A stretch of 64,000 nt of DNA. Source: CAWJLS01 sp963843755 (lineage in GTDB: Bacteria; Acidobacteriota; Thermoanaerobaculia; Multivoradales; DATKCC01). This document shows, piece after piece, positions 44,960 through 53,171 of this stretch (position 1 is the first letter of the stretch; every line of letters begins with the position of its first letter). The stretch is from the NCBI GenBank assembly GCA_963843755.1, contig CAWJLS010000008.1:400638-464637 (forward strand), read 5' to 3'. The position numbers and the translations under genes were made by a program. Below the pieces are notes generated by a model. That model was given only the letters and a program-made list of their open reading frames with translations. It was not told the DNA's origin and ran no database searches.

Positions 44960-45871
44960 ATGCCGGAGCTGCCGGACGTCGAGCTCTATCTCCACGCGCT
45001 CAGCACCCGCATCGTCGGCGAGCCGCTGGTCCGGGTGCGGCTCGGGAGCCCGTTCCTGGTCCGCTCGGTCCGGCCGCCGCTGTCGGCCGCGGAGGGGCGG
45101 CGGGTCGCCGGGCTCCGGCGGCTGGGCAAGCGGATCGTCTGGGAGCTCGACGGCGACCTCTTCCTGGTCTTCCACCTGATGATCGCCGGCCGGTTCCAGT
45201 GGAGGGTTCCGAAAGGGGAGGAGCCGGTCAAGATTCCGGGCAAGAAGGGGTTGGCGGCGTTCGATTTCCCCACCGGGACGCTGCTCCTGACCGAGATGGG
45301 GTCGAAGAAGCGGGCCTCCCTCCACGTGGTGGAGGGTGAGGACGCCCTGGCCGAGCACGACCCGGGCGGGCTCGAGGTGCTCGGCACGGATCCGGACAGC
45401 TTCCGCCGGGCGCTCACTGCGGAGAACCGGACGCTCAAGCGCGCCCTGACCGATCCGCGCATCCTCTCCGGCATCGGCAACGCCTACTCCGACGAGATCC
45501 TCCACGCAGCCAAGCTGTCACCGTTCAAACGGACCGGCGACCTCACCGGCGAGGAGACCGAGCGCCTCTTCCGGGCGACCGTCGACCTGCTCACCACCTG
45601 GGCGGCCCGCCTCCGCGAAGAGACCGGCGACGGCTTCCCGGCCAAGGTCACCGCCTTCCGTGAAGGCTTCGCCGTCCACGGCCGCTACGGCCAGCCCTGC
45701 CCGGTCTGCGGCACCCCTGTCCAGCACATCCTGTACGCCGAAACGGAAGCCAACTACTGCCCGACCTGCCAGACCGGCGGCAAGCTCCTCGCCGACCGCG
45801 TGCTCTCCAACCTGATGCGCGGCGACTGGCCCAAGACCCTGGAGGAGCTGGAGCAGAGGAAGCGGCGGTAG
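44960..45871 (+). CDS. mutM: Formamidopyrimidine-DNA glycosylase / AP lyase (Fpg/MutM family)
   Basis: 303-residue base-excision repair enzyme removing oxidised purines. It begins MPELPDVELY, supplying the catalytic N-terminal proline and the glutamate of the family. The helix-two-turn-helix region reads DPRILSGIGNAYSDEIL (about 172-188). The C-terminal zinc finger is CPVCGT...CPTC (about 247-274). Length is normal for the family (270-300). The conserved beta-strand residues GSKKRASL suggest a Fpg/Nei branch differing in detail from E. coli MutM, so the lesion range may differ. A second, 94% identical copy of 125 bp from its zinc-finger region lies at 58923-59047. Confidence 0.94.
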   Translation: MPELPDVELYLHALSTRIVGEPLVRVRLGSPFLVRSVRPPLSAAEGRRVAGLRRLGKRIVWELDGDLFLVFHLMIAGRFQWRVPKGEEPVKIPGKKGLAAFDFPTGTLLLTEMGSKKRASLHVVEGEDALAEHDPGGLEVLGTDPDSFRRALTAENRTLKRALTDPRILSGIGNAYSDEILHAAKLSPFKRTGDLTGEETERLFRATVDLLTTWAARLREETGDGFPAKVTAFREGFAVHGRYGQPCPVCGTPVQHILYAETEANYCPTCQTGGKLLADRVLSNLMRGDWPKTLEELEQRKRR

Positions 45872-45999
45872 GCGGGGCAGGGGCCTTGCGGCATCTCGAC
45901 GAGGACGACCGGCCAGAAGGCCCACCAGGAGAACACCACCCAGCGGACCCTGGAGGCGGTGCGGCGGAGCGAAATGCCCTCGACGGATTCCGCGAGCGC

Positions 46000-47148
46000 T
46001 TACCGGCGTCTGTACCCTCTCGCCTTGCGCAGGACCGAGGTCTCGCACGACCGGGTGATCGAGTTGCCCGCTCCGTCGGTCGCGGTGGCTTCCCAGGTGA
46101 TGCGCCGGCGGACACCGGGCGCGGGGGGAACCGTCAGGGTGTCGCCCTCGAGCGAGACGCGACATGGGCGCCAGGGGAGCTCCACCACGTTCCCGTCCAG
46201 GGCGATGAGTTCGCACGTGGCGTTCGCGACCTCCACCGAGGCGACCTGGCAATTGTCGGACGCGGTGGCGGTGAATGAGATGGGAACCTGCCACAGAGAG
46301 ATCGTCTCCGGCGCGTTGCACTCGACCACCGGGGCGGCCCGGTCCTCCACGGTGACAGTCGCGTCGCAGGTCGCGAGCGTGCCCGCCTGTTCGATCGTAA
46401 AGGTCACCAGGGTGTCGCCCGGCGGGTAGGGGCCGGGCGGGTCCGCCGCGACGATGAGCGCCTGGCCGTCGGGGTCGAACGCCGTCGGACCGATCGACGC
46501 CGAGCACCGACCTTCGTCGGTCGCCATCGCCAGGTCGTGGCAGGAGATCCGCGGCTCGCCGGCCTCCGCCGTCAGGCGCACGTCGTCGTAGTTCGCCTGG
46601 ACGCCCGGCGACAGGAGCCGGATCTCGAGCGGGGCGCCCAGCTCCGGCTCCGCGTCGCCCGAGGTGTAGCGCACCGTGGAGGTCACCCAGGTGCCCTGGG
46701 CCGGGTGGAGGCCCGAGCGGTCCTCAGCGAGGACGGTGCCACCGGCCCGGAGCTGGACGATGTAGCCGGCGAAGGGGTCGTTGTTGTTCCAGCCGACCGC
46801 CACCGAGAGGACATAGGTCGTGTTCGGCTCGAGGGGCGTCGAGAGGGTCTGCCGCACGCTGTTGCCGGAGAGGTTGACATAGGCGACGTTCCGGCCCTCC
46901 GGAATGCCTCCCGGGTAGTCGCTCGCGGTCGGACGGAAGATCCCGTCCCCGCCGCCGGGGCTGGTGCGCCAGCCGGTGATGGTGACCCGGATGCCCCCGA
47001 CCGGCAGCGGGTCCGCCTCGAACCCCGGGTTGGTGATCGGCACGTCGGCCGCGGTGGCGGGCCAACCGGTCAGCATCCCGATCAGAAGGAGGCTGAAGAG
47101 CCGTCGCGGGGTCGTCGTACGGTCCTGGATGCAGGGAGTGCGTGGCAT
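46000..47148 (-). CDS. Secreted protein with lectin-like and HYR domains
   Basis: 382-residue exported protein. A signal peptide covers about residues 1-34 (RRLFSLLLIGMLTGWPATAA), followed by a beta-sandwich resembling DUF642/carbohydrate-binding modules (NPGFEADPLPVGG, about 40-190). A short region with paired cysteines comes next, then a HYR (hyalin repeat) module (VEDRAAPVVECNAPETI, about 265-370) rich in Ig-like strands. AGGAGG lies 8 nt before the ATG. It reads away from the fic gene, with about 195 bp between the starts. HYR modules usually mediate extracellular adhesion; the ligand is not predictable. Confidence 0.85.
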   Translation of the reverse strand: MPRTPCIQDRTTTPRRLFSLLLIGMLTGWPATAADVPITNPGFEADPLPVGGIRVTITGWRTSPGGGDGIFRPTASDYPGGIPEGRNVAYVNLSGNSVRQTLSTPLEPNTTYVLSVAVGWNNNDPFAGYIVQLRAGGTVLAEDRSGLHPAQGTWVTSTVRYTSGDAEPELGAPLEIRLLSPGVQANYDDVRLTAEAGEPRISCHDLAMATDEGRCSASIGPTAFDPDGQALIVAADPPGPYPPGDTLVTFTIEQAGTLATCDATVTVEDRAAPVVECNAPETISLWQVPISFTATASDNCQVASVEVANATCELIALDGNVVELPWRPCRVSLEGDTLTVPPAPGVRRRITWEATATDGAGNSITRSCETSVLRKARGYRRR

Positions 47149-47342
47149 GGTCTCGCCTCCTTCGGTCGAGCTCGATGCACGCGAGGCCTTCCGAGGCGTC
47201 CGGAAGCGGGGCCTTGCTCATCCTCGGCGCGCGGGACTGTCTGGTTCGGAGTGATCCCGCGCGCCGGATGCTTTCGTGTTTGCTGCATGGCGAAGCGTCT
47301 ATGGATGCGCCGATCGCACGGCAGGGGCTGTACAAAATTGGC

Positions 47343-48182
47343 ATGAGATGTACGAAGGAGGCATTGCGCTATTGCGAGGCGCTCATGCGGGGGTTCCGAT
47401 CGCTGGGCCAGCGGCCGATCGGTCTCGAACTGGCCGAACAGGTTTGCAGCGTCATCAAGAACCAGGAGATGTCGGTTCGCCAGGGTGCTGGCACGGCGGT
47501 GGTTGGTGCCGTGACTGGCCGGGTGATCTACACGCCGCCCGAAGGGGAGGAGCGGCTTCGGCGGCTACTCGCCAACTGGGAGAGCTTCCTTCAAGAGGCC
47601 GACGACCTCGATCCGTTGGTCCGGATGGCCGTGGGGCACTACCAGTTCGAGGCGATCCATCCCTTCACGGATGGCAACGGCCGGACAGGGCGCGTGCTCA
47701 ACAGCCTGCTACTGGTCGCGATGGGCCTCCTTCCGGAGCCGATCCTCTACCTCAGCCAGTTCATCACCGCCCAGAAGGACGAGTACTACCGCCGCCTCCT
47801 AACGGTGACCGCGGAGGGAGACTGGGAGGCGTGGCTGCTCTTCATGCTCGAGGCGGTCGAGGAGAGCTCGGTTTGGACCACGGCGAAGATCGGCGCCGTC
47901 CGCGGGCTCGCCGGCCACACGGCCAAGTGGGTGCGCGAGTGGCTTCCCCGGATCTACAGCCGCGAGCTCGTCGACGTCCTGTTCCAGCAGCCGTACTGCC
48001 GGATCGCGAACGTAGTCGACGCCGGGATCGTCGAGCGGCAGGCCGCTTCGCGGTACCTCAAGGCCCTGGCCGGGATCGGGGTTGTGCGACAGGAGACCGT
48101 GGGGCGGGAGAAGCTCTTCGTCCACGAGAAGCTCCTCGGCCTGCTGACCAGCGAGGAGCACGCTTGGGAAAGGTACGGGTAG
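47343..48182 (+). CDS. Fic-domain AMPylase-like protein, N-terminally shortened
   Basis: About 279 residues from ATG 47343. The Fic motif HPFTDGNGRTGR (about residues 106-117) is complete, with catalytic histidine, D and GNGRxxR, so nucleotidyl transfer to a Ser/Thr/Tyr target is plausible. The C-terminal part (QPYCRIANVVDAG, RQAASRYLKAL) is the winged-helix tail of SoFic-type proteins. Normal members are about 370 residues and carry an N-terminal inhibitory helix with (S/T)xxxE(G/N). Here homology begins at TKEALRYCEALMRGF and the preceding region has no such motif, whichever upstream start is used (the frame is open to 47142, overlapping the divergent gene). It is either a 5'-truncated pseudogene or an unrestrained Fic. 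Confidence 0.75.
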   Translation: MRCTKEALRYCEALMRGFRSLGQRPIGLELAEQVCSVIKNQEMSVRQGAGTAVVGAVTGRVIYTPPEGEERLRRLLANWESFLQEADDLDPLVRMAVGHYQFEAIHPFTDGNGRTGRVLNSLLLVAMGLLPEPILYLSQFITAQKDEYYRRLLTVTAEGDWEAWLLFMLEAVEESSVWTTAKIGAVRGLAGHTAKWVREWLPRIYSRELVDVLFQQPYCRIANVVDAGIVERQAASRYLKALAGIGVVRQETVGREKLFVHEKLLGLLTSEEHAWERYG

Positions 48183-48226
48183 CCGTTACCGCCAATCCCC
48201 CGGCACCTCAACCGGTGTGGCCCTCC

Positions 48227-48454
48227 TCATCGACGCGCAGCCAGGGTCTCTCTCAGGGCGGCTTCGGCTTCCTCTGGAGGGTAGCGGCTCGTGAGCTTCT
48301 CGAACGTCTGCCGCTGGGACTCGAGATCTGCGGCGGTGACGGTGCGGGTCAGCGTGTAGACGATGTAGTGGTTCAGAGAGACCCCTTCGCGCTGGGCCTG
48401 CTGGGTGAGGCGTTGGTGGAGGGATTCGGGGAGTCGGACGGTCAGGCGGCTCAT
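48227..48454 (-). CDS. Ribbon-helix-helix antitoxin (HicB/CopG-like)
   Basis: 75-residue DNA-binding protein. MSRLTVRLPESLHQRLTQQA followed by EGVSLNHYIVYTLTRTV is the strand-helix-helix of Arc/CopG/HicB-type antitoxins; the rest (EKLTSRYPPEEAEAAL) is a charged toxin-binding-like tail. AGGAGA lies 7 nt upstream of the ATG. The start overlaps the stop of a short upstream reading frame that looks like the end of a PIN toxin. It probably represses its own promoter. Confidence 0.85.
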   Translation of the reverse strand: MSRLTVRLPESLHQRLTQQAQREGVSLNHYIVYTLTRTVTAADLESQRQTFEKLTSRYPPEEAEAALRETLAARR

Positions 48455-48513
48455 GGTGTGTTCTCCTGCTGCATGAGATCCAGGAAGGTCTCGGGTCCGA
48501 CGACCCTGAAACC
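48451..48513 (-). pseudogene. Possible C-terminal remnant of a PIN-family toxin
   Basis: The frame ending at 48451 (TGA overlapping the antitoxin ATG as ATGA) encodes HGTELGFRVVGPETFLDLMQ, which resembles the last strand and helix of PIN-domain toxins (I/V-V-T-P-x-E-F-L). Upstream sequence shows none of the PIN acidic residues, so at most a fragment survives. The call rests on about 20 residues. Confidence 0.35.
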
Positions 48514-48631
48514 GAGCTCGGTGCCGTGAGAAACCGGCGGCTGTAAGGATCGCCTTCCTTGCGTCGTGTTCAGGGCGTGACACGGCCGGCCGGCCATCCC
48601 CTGAACCGAGCTCGGAAAGGATTCGTCTCCA

Positions 48632-49312
48632 GTGCAGATCGTCGCGGAGTTGGTGTTGGTGTTCGCCGTCATGCTCAGTGTCAAGTGGGGTGCGGACGCG
48701 TTCGGCATGATCGGCGCCGGGTCGCTGGCCATGTGGTGCGCGATCGTCGTGGCGACCTGGTTGCTCCGGCGGCGCTCCGCGAGCTGGCGCGGTCTCGGGC
48801 TCGCCTGGCCTCGGGGCTTCAAGGCGTGGCGGTCGACCGTGGGATGGGCCCTCCTGGCGATCGTTTCGGTCGCCGCTGCCATGGGTCTCGTGATCGAGCC
48901 GGTGACCTCCGCGCTCGGTCTCGAGACGCCGGCCAGCGCGGCCGACCGGTTCCAGCCGCTGATCGGTCATCCGGGCCGCTTCGCCGTCTACCTGGTCGTC
49001 GTGATCTGGATCGGGGCCGCCCTGGGCGAGGAGCTACAGATGCGCGGCTTCGTCCTCAACCGCCTGGCGGATCTCTTCGGCCGCCGCAAGCTCGGGTGGG
49101 GCGCGGCGATCGCCTTGCAGTCGGTCATTTTCGGCTGTCTCCACGCCTACCAGGGCCTCCACGGCATCATCGCCACGGGGGTGATCAGTGTGATCCTCTC
49201 TCTCGTCTACTTGGCGTCGGGCCGACGGCTCGCCCCTGTCGTCCTCGCCCACGGCATGCTCGACACGATCATCCTGACCGCGCTCTACCTGAACGGGGGG
49301 GTGGTGAGCTGA
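48632..49312 (+). CDS. CPBP-family intramembrane metalloprotease
   Basis: 226-residue polytopic membrane protein of the CAAX-protease/bacteriocin-processing (CPBP, Abi) family. Several transmembrane helices surround the family motifs EELQMRG (EExxxR, about residues 132-138), FGCLHAY with its histidine (about 169-175) and LAHGMLDT (about 205-212), together supplying the metal ligands. It starts at GTG 48632 with AAAGGA about 10 nt upstream. Substrate is unknown; some relatives process or resist peptides, but nothing here links it to the NRPS locus, 20 kb away. Confidence 0.88.
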   Translation: MQIVAELVLVFAVMLSVKWGADAFGMIGAGSLAMWCAIVVATWLLRRRSASWRGLGLAWPRGFKAWRSTVGWALLAIVSVAAAMGLVIEPVTSALGLETPASAADRFQPLIGHPGRFAVYLVVVIWIGAALGEELQMRGFVLNRLADLFGRRKLGWGAAIALQSVIFGCLHAYQGLHGIIATGVISVILSLVYLASGRRLAPVVLAHGMLDTIILTALYLNGGVVS

Positions 49313-49349
49313 CGTCTGCTGGTAGGCTGCGGTGCGGAGGGTTTGCGCA

Positions 49350-49934
49350 ATGGTTCGACCGCAGTGGATGCGTCATCTCGTACCGGTCGTCTCGGTCCTG
49401 GCCCTGGTGGTCTGGGCGAGTGCCGGGATCGCGGAAGAAGGCCCGTCGGCTGCCTCACGCGACGCGTGGCATTCGTGTAGCGGCGACCGTGTCCGGTTCG
49501 TGACGCCCGCGGGCTGGCACCTGGCCGAGAAGGAGGTCTCGGACGGGTTGACGGCGTGCACCCTGACGCCGGGCCCGGCGGACGGGGCCCTCGCAGGCGG
49601 CAGCGTCACCTTCAAGCACTGGTCCAAGTGGCCGGTCTCCGCGGGTGTCGAGCCGTCCGAGTACGCCGCGAACACGGTCCAGAAGCTCTCGCGGATGGGC
49701 CGGGTCGTCGAGCAGCACACCGGCGCCGACGGCGCCTCGTTCGTCTATCGCATCGAGCTGGTGACGACCGAGGGCGAGCGGCAGACGCACCAGTGGGTGC
49801 TCTTCGTCGCCCACCCGCGGCACGCCACCCTCGACCTGGTGATCGCCGAGTGGCCGGAAACCTCCTGGGCCGAGGCGTCGAAGAAGATCGAGGTGACTCT
49901 GAGGAGCCTGCGGTTCGCCGACCGGGAGGAGTGA
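49350..49934 (+). CDS. Secreted hypothetical protein
   Basis: 194-residue protein beginning with a signal peptide (MVRPQWMRHLVPVVSVLALV, cleavage expected after ASAGIA). The mature part has two cysteines that could pair (HSCSGDRVRF and GLTACTLTPG) and alternating strands, without a domain I recognise. ATG 49350 is preferred to an upstream GTG because GGAGG (49336-49340) sits 9 nt before it. It follows the CPBP gene by 37 nt on the same strand and may be co-transcribed. Confidence 0.7.
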   Translation: MVRPQWMRHLVPVVSVLALVVWASAGIAEEGPSAASRDAWHSCSGDRVRFVTPAGWHLAEKEVSDGLTACTLTPGPADGALAGGSVTFKHWSKWPVSAGVEPSEYAANTVQKLSRMGRVVEQHTGADGASFVYRIELVTTEGERQTHQWVLFVAHPRHATLDLVIAEWPETSWAEASKKIEVTLRSLRFADREE

Positions 49935-49994
49935 CGGGCGGCTGAGCGGCGGGTGCCAGGCGGGTGTCTGGCGGTTTCCTGGTGAAGCGCCGGC

Positions 49995-51725
49995 TCAGCC
50001 GACCCCTTCGGCGACCCGCTCGGCGACCGCCCGGGCCTGGAGCGCGTGCTGGCGCCGCAGATCCTCCAGGTCGGCCATCACCGCGAGCGCGGTCGGCCTG
50101 CGGCCCGCCCCCCGTCCCTGGACCACCACCTCCGAGCCGTCGGCGCCGGTCACCACGAGGACGTTCTCCTCGTCCCGTACCCGGCCCAGCAGGTCGTCGG
50201 CGGCGACGCGCTCGGGGCGGACCTCCAGGCTGGCGGACCCGTCGTCCGAGAAGGAGCCGCGTGCGACCAGGCGAAGCCGCTCACCGGGAACCGGCCGCGC
50301 GCTACGGGCCGCCGGGCCGTCGATGCCGTGGACGTCGACGTCCTGCATCCCGAGGGCGCGGCCGGTGGCGATACGGCCGAGGAGCACCGCCTTGGCGGCG
50401 GCGTCCGCACCCGAGAGGTCGGCGCTCGGGTCGGCCTCGGCGAACCCGAGCTCCTGGGCCTTGGCCACCGCCTGGTCGAAGTCGAGGCCGTCGGCGAGGC
50501 GGTCGAGGACGAAGTTGGTCGTGCCGTTGAGCACGCCACGGAAGCCGCGGACGCCGGGGAAGCGGGTCATGCGTGCCACCGCCTCGAGCATGGGGACCGC
50601 TCCGCCGACCGCGGCCGAGCCGAGCAGCCGCACGCCGGCGTCGTCGGCGGTGCGTTCGAGCTCCGGCCCGTGCTCGGCGAGGAGCAGCTTGTTGGCGGTG
50701 ACCACGTGGCGCTCGCGGCGGAGCGACTCCAGGACGTAGCGGCGGGCGTCGCCGGCGCCTCCGACGAGCTCGACCACGACGTCGCACTCGGGGGCGAGGG
50801 CGGCCTCCGGATCGTCGGTGATCAGCCCCGGATCGTGGTCGACGTCGCGGGCCCTTGCCGCATCCCGCACCAGGACCGAGACGATCCGGTAGCGGTCGGG
50901 CTGCTCCGTCAGGCGCTCGTAGACCCCGCCGCCGACGGTGCCGAGGCCGAGCAGGGCGACCCGGAGCGGTGGCGGCGGTGGCGGGGCGAGCTCCATCCGC
51001 GTCGGGCCAGCCCCGACCAGGGTCGGCCGTGCCGTGCCGACGGCGCCGACCGCGAACTCCAGGCTCCGGCTCCGTGCCAGGGCCACGGCCTTCGGCTGGA
51101 CCACCGGCGCTCCGTCGGCGATGGCGTCGTCCCACGACAGGCGGGTCCAGCGGGCGGGCGGCGTCCCCGGCAGCGCGGGGTCGCGCTCGTACCATCCGTC
51201 CACGTCCTTGATCAGGCGGCAGCGCGCGCCGAGCTCCTGGGCGAGGAAGATCGCCGTCAGGTCGGATCCCCCGCGGCCGAGGAGCGTGGTGTCGCCGTAC
51301 TCGTCGACCCCGGCGAAGCCCGGGACGACCACCACGGGGACCTGTTCGAGGGCCGAGGTCAGCGCCTCGCGATTCACCGCCACCGGCTCGCCGTCCGCCG
51401 CGTCGCCGCGGGTGTGCAGGCCGAGCCGGTGAATGCCGATGCATGCGGCGGGGACGCCGTCGCCGTCGAGCTGGAGGGCGAGGGCCGCGGTCGCCTCGGC
51501 CTCGCCGGTGGCGAGCAAGGCGCAGTGGGAGCGCCCGAACGAGCCGGGGCACAGGCGGCAGGCGAGCTCGGTCAGGGCGTCGGTGCGGCCGCGGAACGCG
51601 GAGACCACCGCGACCACCCGGTGGCCGGCGCGGACCTCGCGATAGATCTCGAGCGACGCGGCGTCCAGGTTCTCCGGGCCTTCGAGGATCGAACCGCCCA
51701 GCTTCAGGACCACCAGGGAGCTCAT
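49995..51725 (-). CDS. Compact bifunctional aspartokinase-homoserine dehydrogenase without ACT domains
   Basis: 576 residues. The N-terminal aspartate kinase (about 1-245) has KLGGS at 8-12, the nucleotide loop GRGGSDLTAIFLA and the aspartate segment KDVDGWYERDP. A six-proline linker leads to homoserine dehydrogenase (about 260-576) with the NAD(P) fingerprint LGLGTVGGG, catalytic-loop ANKLLLAEHG, AAVGGAVPMLE and NGTTNFVLDRL. Enterobacterial ThrA is about 820 residues because two ACT domains lie between the activities; here there is no room for them and no C-terminal ACT, so threonine feedback may be absent. The ATG overlaps the stop of the PLP enzyme gene (ATGA), making the two translationally coupled. 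Together the enzymes would run aspartate to aspartyl phosphate and aspartate semialdehyde to homoserine; an asd gene is not present here. Confidence 0.93.
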   Translation of the reverse strand: MSSLVVLKLGGSILEGPENLDAASLEIYREVRAGHRVVAVVSAFRGRTDALTELACRLCPGSFGRSHCALLATGEAEATAALALQLDGDGVPAACIGIHRLGLHTRGDAADGEPVAVNREALTSALEQVPVVVVPGFAGVDEYGDTTLLGRGGSDLTAIFLAQELGARCRLIKDVDGWYERDPALPGTPPARWTRLSWDDAIADGAPVVQPKAVALARSRSLEFAVGAVGTARPTLVGAGPTRMELAPPPPPPLRVALLGLGTVGGGVYERLTEQPDRYRIVSVLVRDAARARDVDHDPGLITDDPEAALAPECDVVVELVGGAGDARRYVLESLRRERHVVTANKLLLAEHGPELERTADDAGVRLLGSAAVGGAVPMLEAVARMTRFPGVRGFRGVLNGTTNFVLDRLADGLDFDQAVAKAQELGFAEADPSADLSGADAAAKAVLLGRIATGRALGMQDVDVHGIDGPAARSARPVPGERLRLVARGSFSDDGSASLEVRPERVAADDLLGRVRDEENVLVVTGADGSEVVVQGRGAGRRPTALAVMADLEDLRRQHALQARAVAERVAEGVG

Positions 51726-52915
51726 GAGGAGGCCCTCCGCAATGCTGCCTTCTTCAGTGCCTGGTCGAGGTCGTCCATCAGGTCTTCGGGGTCTTCCAGG
51801 CCGACCGACAGGCGGATCAGCCCGCCGGTCAGCCCGACGGCGCGGAGCTGGTCCTCCGGCACGTCGGCGTGGGTCATGGTCGCCGGATGGGTGGCCAGGG
51901 TCTGGGCGGCGCCGAGGCTCTCGGCCAGCAGGACCCGCCGCAACGCCGGCAGCATCGCCAGGGCCGCCTTCTCGCCGCCGGTGAGGTCGAACGCGAGGAC
52001 GCCGCCGCCCGCGCCCTGCTGGCGCCGGGCCAGCTCGTGCTGCGGAAAGGAGGGCAGGAACGGGTAGAGCACCCGCCGCACCTCGGACCTCTGCTCGAGC
52101 CATTCGGCGAGGGCCAGGGCGCTGCGGCTGTGCTGTTCCATGCGCAGCGGCAGGGTGGTGAGGCCCTGGTGGGTGAGCCACGCCCCGAACGGGGTCTGGA
52201 TCGAGCCGGCGGTCTTGCGGACGAACAGGAGCCGGTCGTGGAGCTCGCCGTCGTTGGTCAGCAGGGCCCCGCCGACCGCCGCGTTGTGCCCGTCGATGAA
52301 CTTGGTGGTGGAGTGGATCGAGACGTCGGCCCCCAGCTCCAGGGGCCGCTGGAGCACCCCGGTCAGGAAGGTGTTGTCCACGGCCAGCAGGGCGCCGGCA
52401 TCGCGGGCGATCTCGGCCGCCGCGCCGATGTCGACCAGGTCGAGGGTCGGGTTGCCGGGCGTTTCCACCAGGACGAGCCGGGTCTCGTCGCGCACCGCCG
52501 CCCGGATCGTCTCGGGGTCGCGGGCGTCGACGAAGCTCGCGGTGACCCCGAAGCGCGACAGGATCTGGCCGAGCAGGCGGACGGTGCCGCCGTAGACCAC
52601 GCGGGAGCAGATCACGTGGTCGCCGGAGCCCAGGTGGGTGAGCGCCAGGGCGGTGATCGCCGCCATCCCCGAGGCCCAGGCGGTGGCATGGTCCGCCTCC
52701 TCGTGCGCCGCCAACGCCTCCTCGAGCGCCGACACGGTGGGGTTGAGCGTTCGCGAGTAGGTGTAGCCGCGATCGACCCCGACCGCCTCCTGGACATAGG
52801 TGGTCGACTGGACGATCGGCGGCAGCGCGGCCCCGGTGGTCGGGTCCGGGCGGCGCCCGGCGGCAACGGCCGAGGTCCGGGGTCTGACGGTTGCGGAACG
52901 GCGATCCGAGCTCAT
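51722..52915 (-). CDS. Cystathionine gamma-synthase / O-acylhomoserine sulfhydrylase family PLP enzyme
   Basis: 397-residue Cys/Met-metabolism PLP-dependent enzyme. YSRTLNPTVSALEEALAAHE (cofactor-binding) and SIHSTTKFIDGHN with the PLP lysine, plus VDNTFLTGVLQRP and SLGAAQTLATHPATMTH, identify the family; cystathionine gamma-synthase, sulfhydrylase and methionine gamma-lyase cannot be separated by reading alone. It precedes and overlaps the AK-HSD gene, which supplies homoserine, so a methionine or homocysteine step is favoured. ATG 52915 has GGGAGG 8 nt upstream; the frame is open for 60 more residues of unrelated composition (to 53095), rejected because homology begins after MSSDRRSATVRPRT. 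Confidence 0.92.
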   Translation of the reverse strand: MSSDRRSATVRPRTSAVAAGRRPDPTTGAALPPIVQSTTYVQEAVGVDRGYTYSRTLNPTVSALEEALAAHEEADHATAWASGMAAITALALTHLGSGDHVICSRVVYGGTVRLLGQILSRFGVTASFVDARDPETIRAAVRDETRLVLVETPGNPTLDLVDIGAAAEIARDAGALLAVDNTFLTGVLQRPLELGADVSIHSTTKFIDGHNAAVGGALLTNDGELHDRLLFVRKTAGSIQTPFGAWLTHQGLTTLPLRMEQHSRSALALAEWLEQRSEVRRVLYPFLPSFPQHELARRQQGAGGGVLAFDLTGGEKAALAMLPALRRVLLAESLGAAQTLATHPATMTHADVPEDQLRAVGLTGGLIRLSVGLEDPEDLMDDLDQALKKAALRRASS

Positions 52916-52932
52916 GGTTGGGCCTCCCGGGC

Positions 52933-52983
52933 GCACTCGACACCCTTTGACGTCTTGCGTCGCTTCATCAGTGCATCGAGTGC
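52933..52983 (-). promoter_or_regulatory. Leader hairpin upstream of the Cys/Met PLP enzyme gene
   Basis: Perfect 8-bp inverted repeat GCACTCGA (52933-52940) and TCGAGTGC (52976-52983) enclosing 35 nt that contains a smaller GACG/CGTC stem, located just 5' of the SD of the 52915 start. Placement would allow control of translation initiation. I could not match it to SAM or SAH riboswitch consensus sequences. Confidence 0.35.
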
Positions 52984-53171
52984 CTTGCTGCGGGACGGCT
53001 GCAAGAAGGAGAGCCGCACCTCTGTTTCGAGGCGCGAGGTTCGGAGGAGAGGCGGAGCCGCCGTCGGTCGAGGGCGGCTGTCTCTTCCGTGGCATGCTAA
53101 AGCACTGGTAGATGTGAGTCGATCCGCCGAGTCGCGGTTTCCCCTAGAACACTTCCGAGGAGAGGTCTGCA

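Noticed and set aside
48227..48970. 247-residue minus-strand protein
   Set aside because: Only the last 75 residues form a coherent RHH protein with its own SD; the upstream part is low-complexity antisense of the CPBP gene.
51722..53095. 60-residue N-terminal extension of the PLP enzyme
   Set aside because: It has no similarity to the family, and a good SD precedes ATG 52915.
52916..53171. SAM riboswitch upstream of the Cys/Met PLP enzyme
   Set aside because: No SAM-I, SAM-II or SAH consensus segments could be matched, only a simple hairpin.
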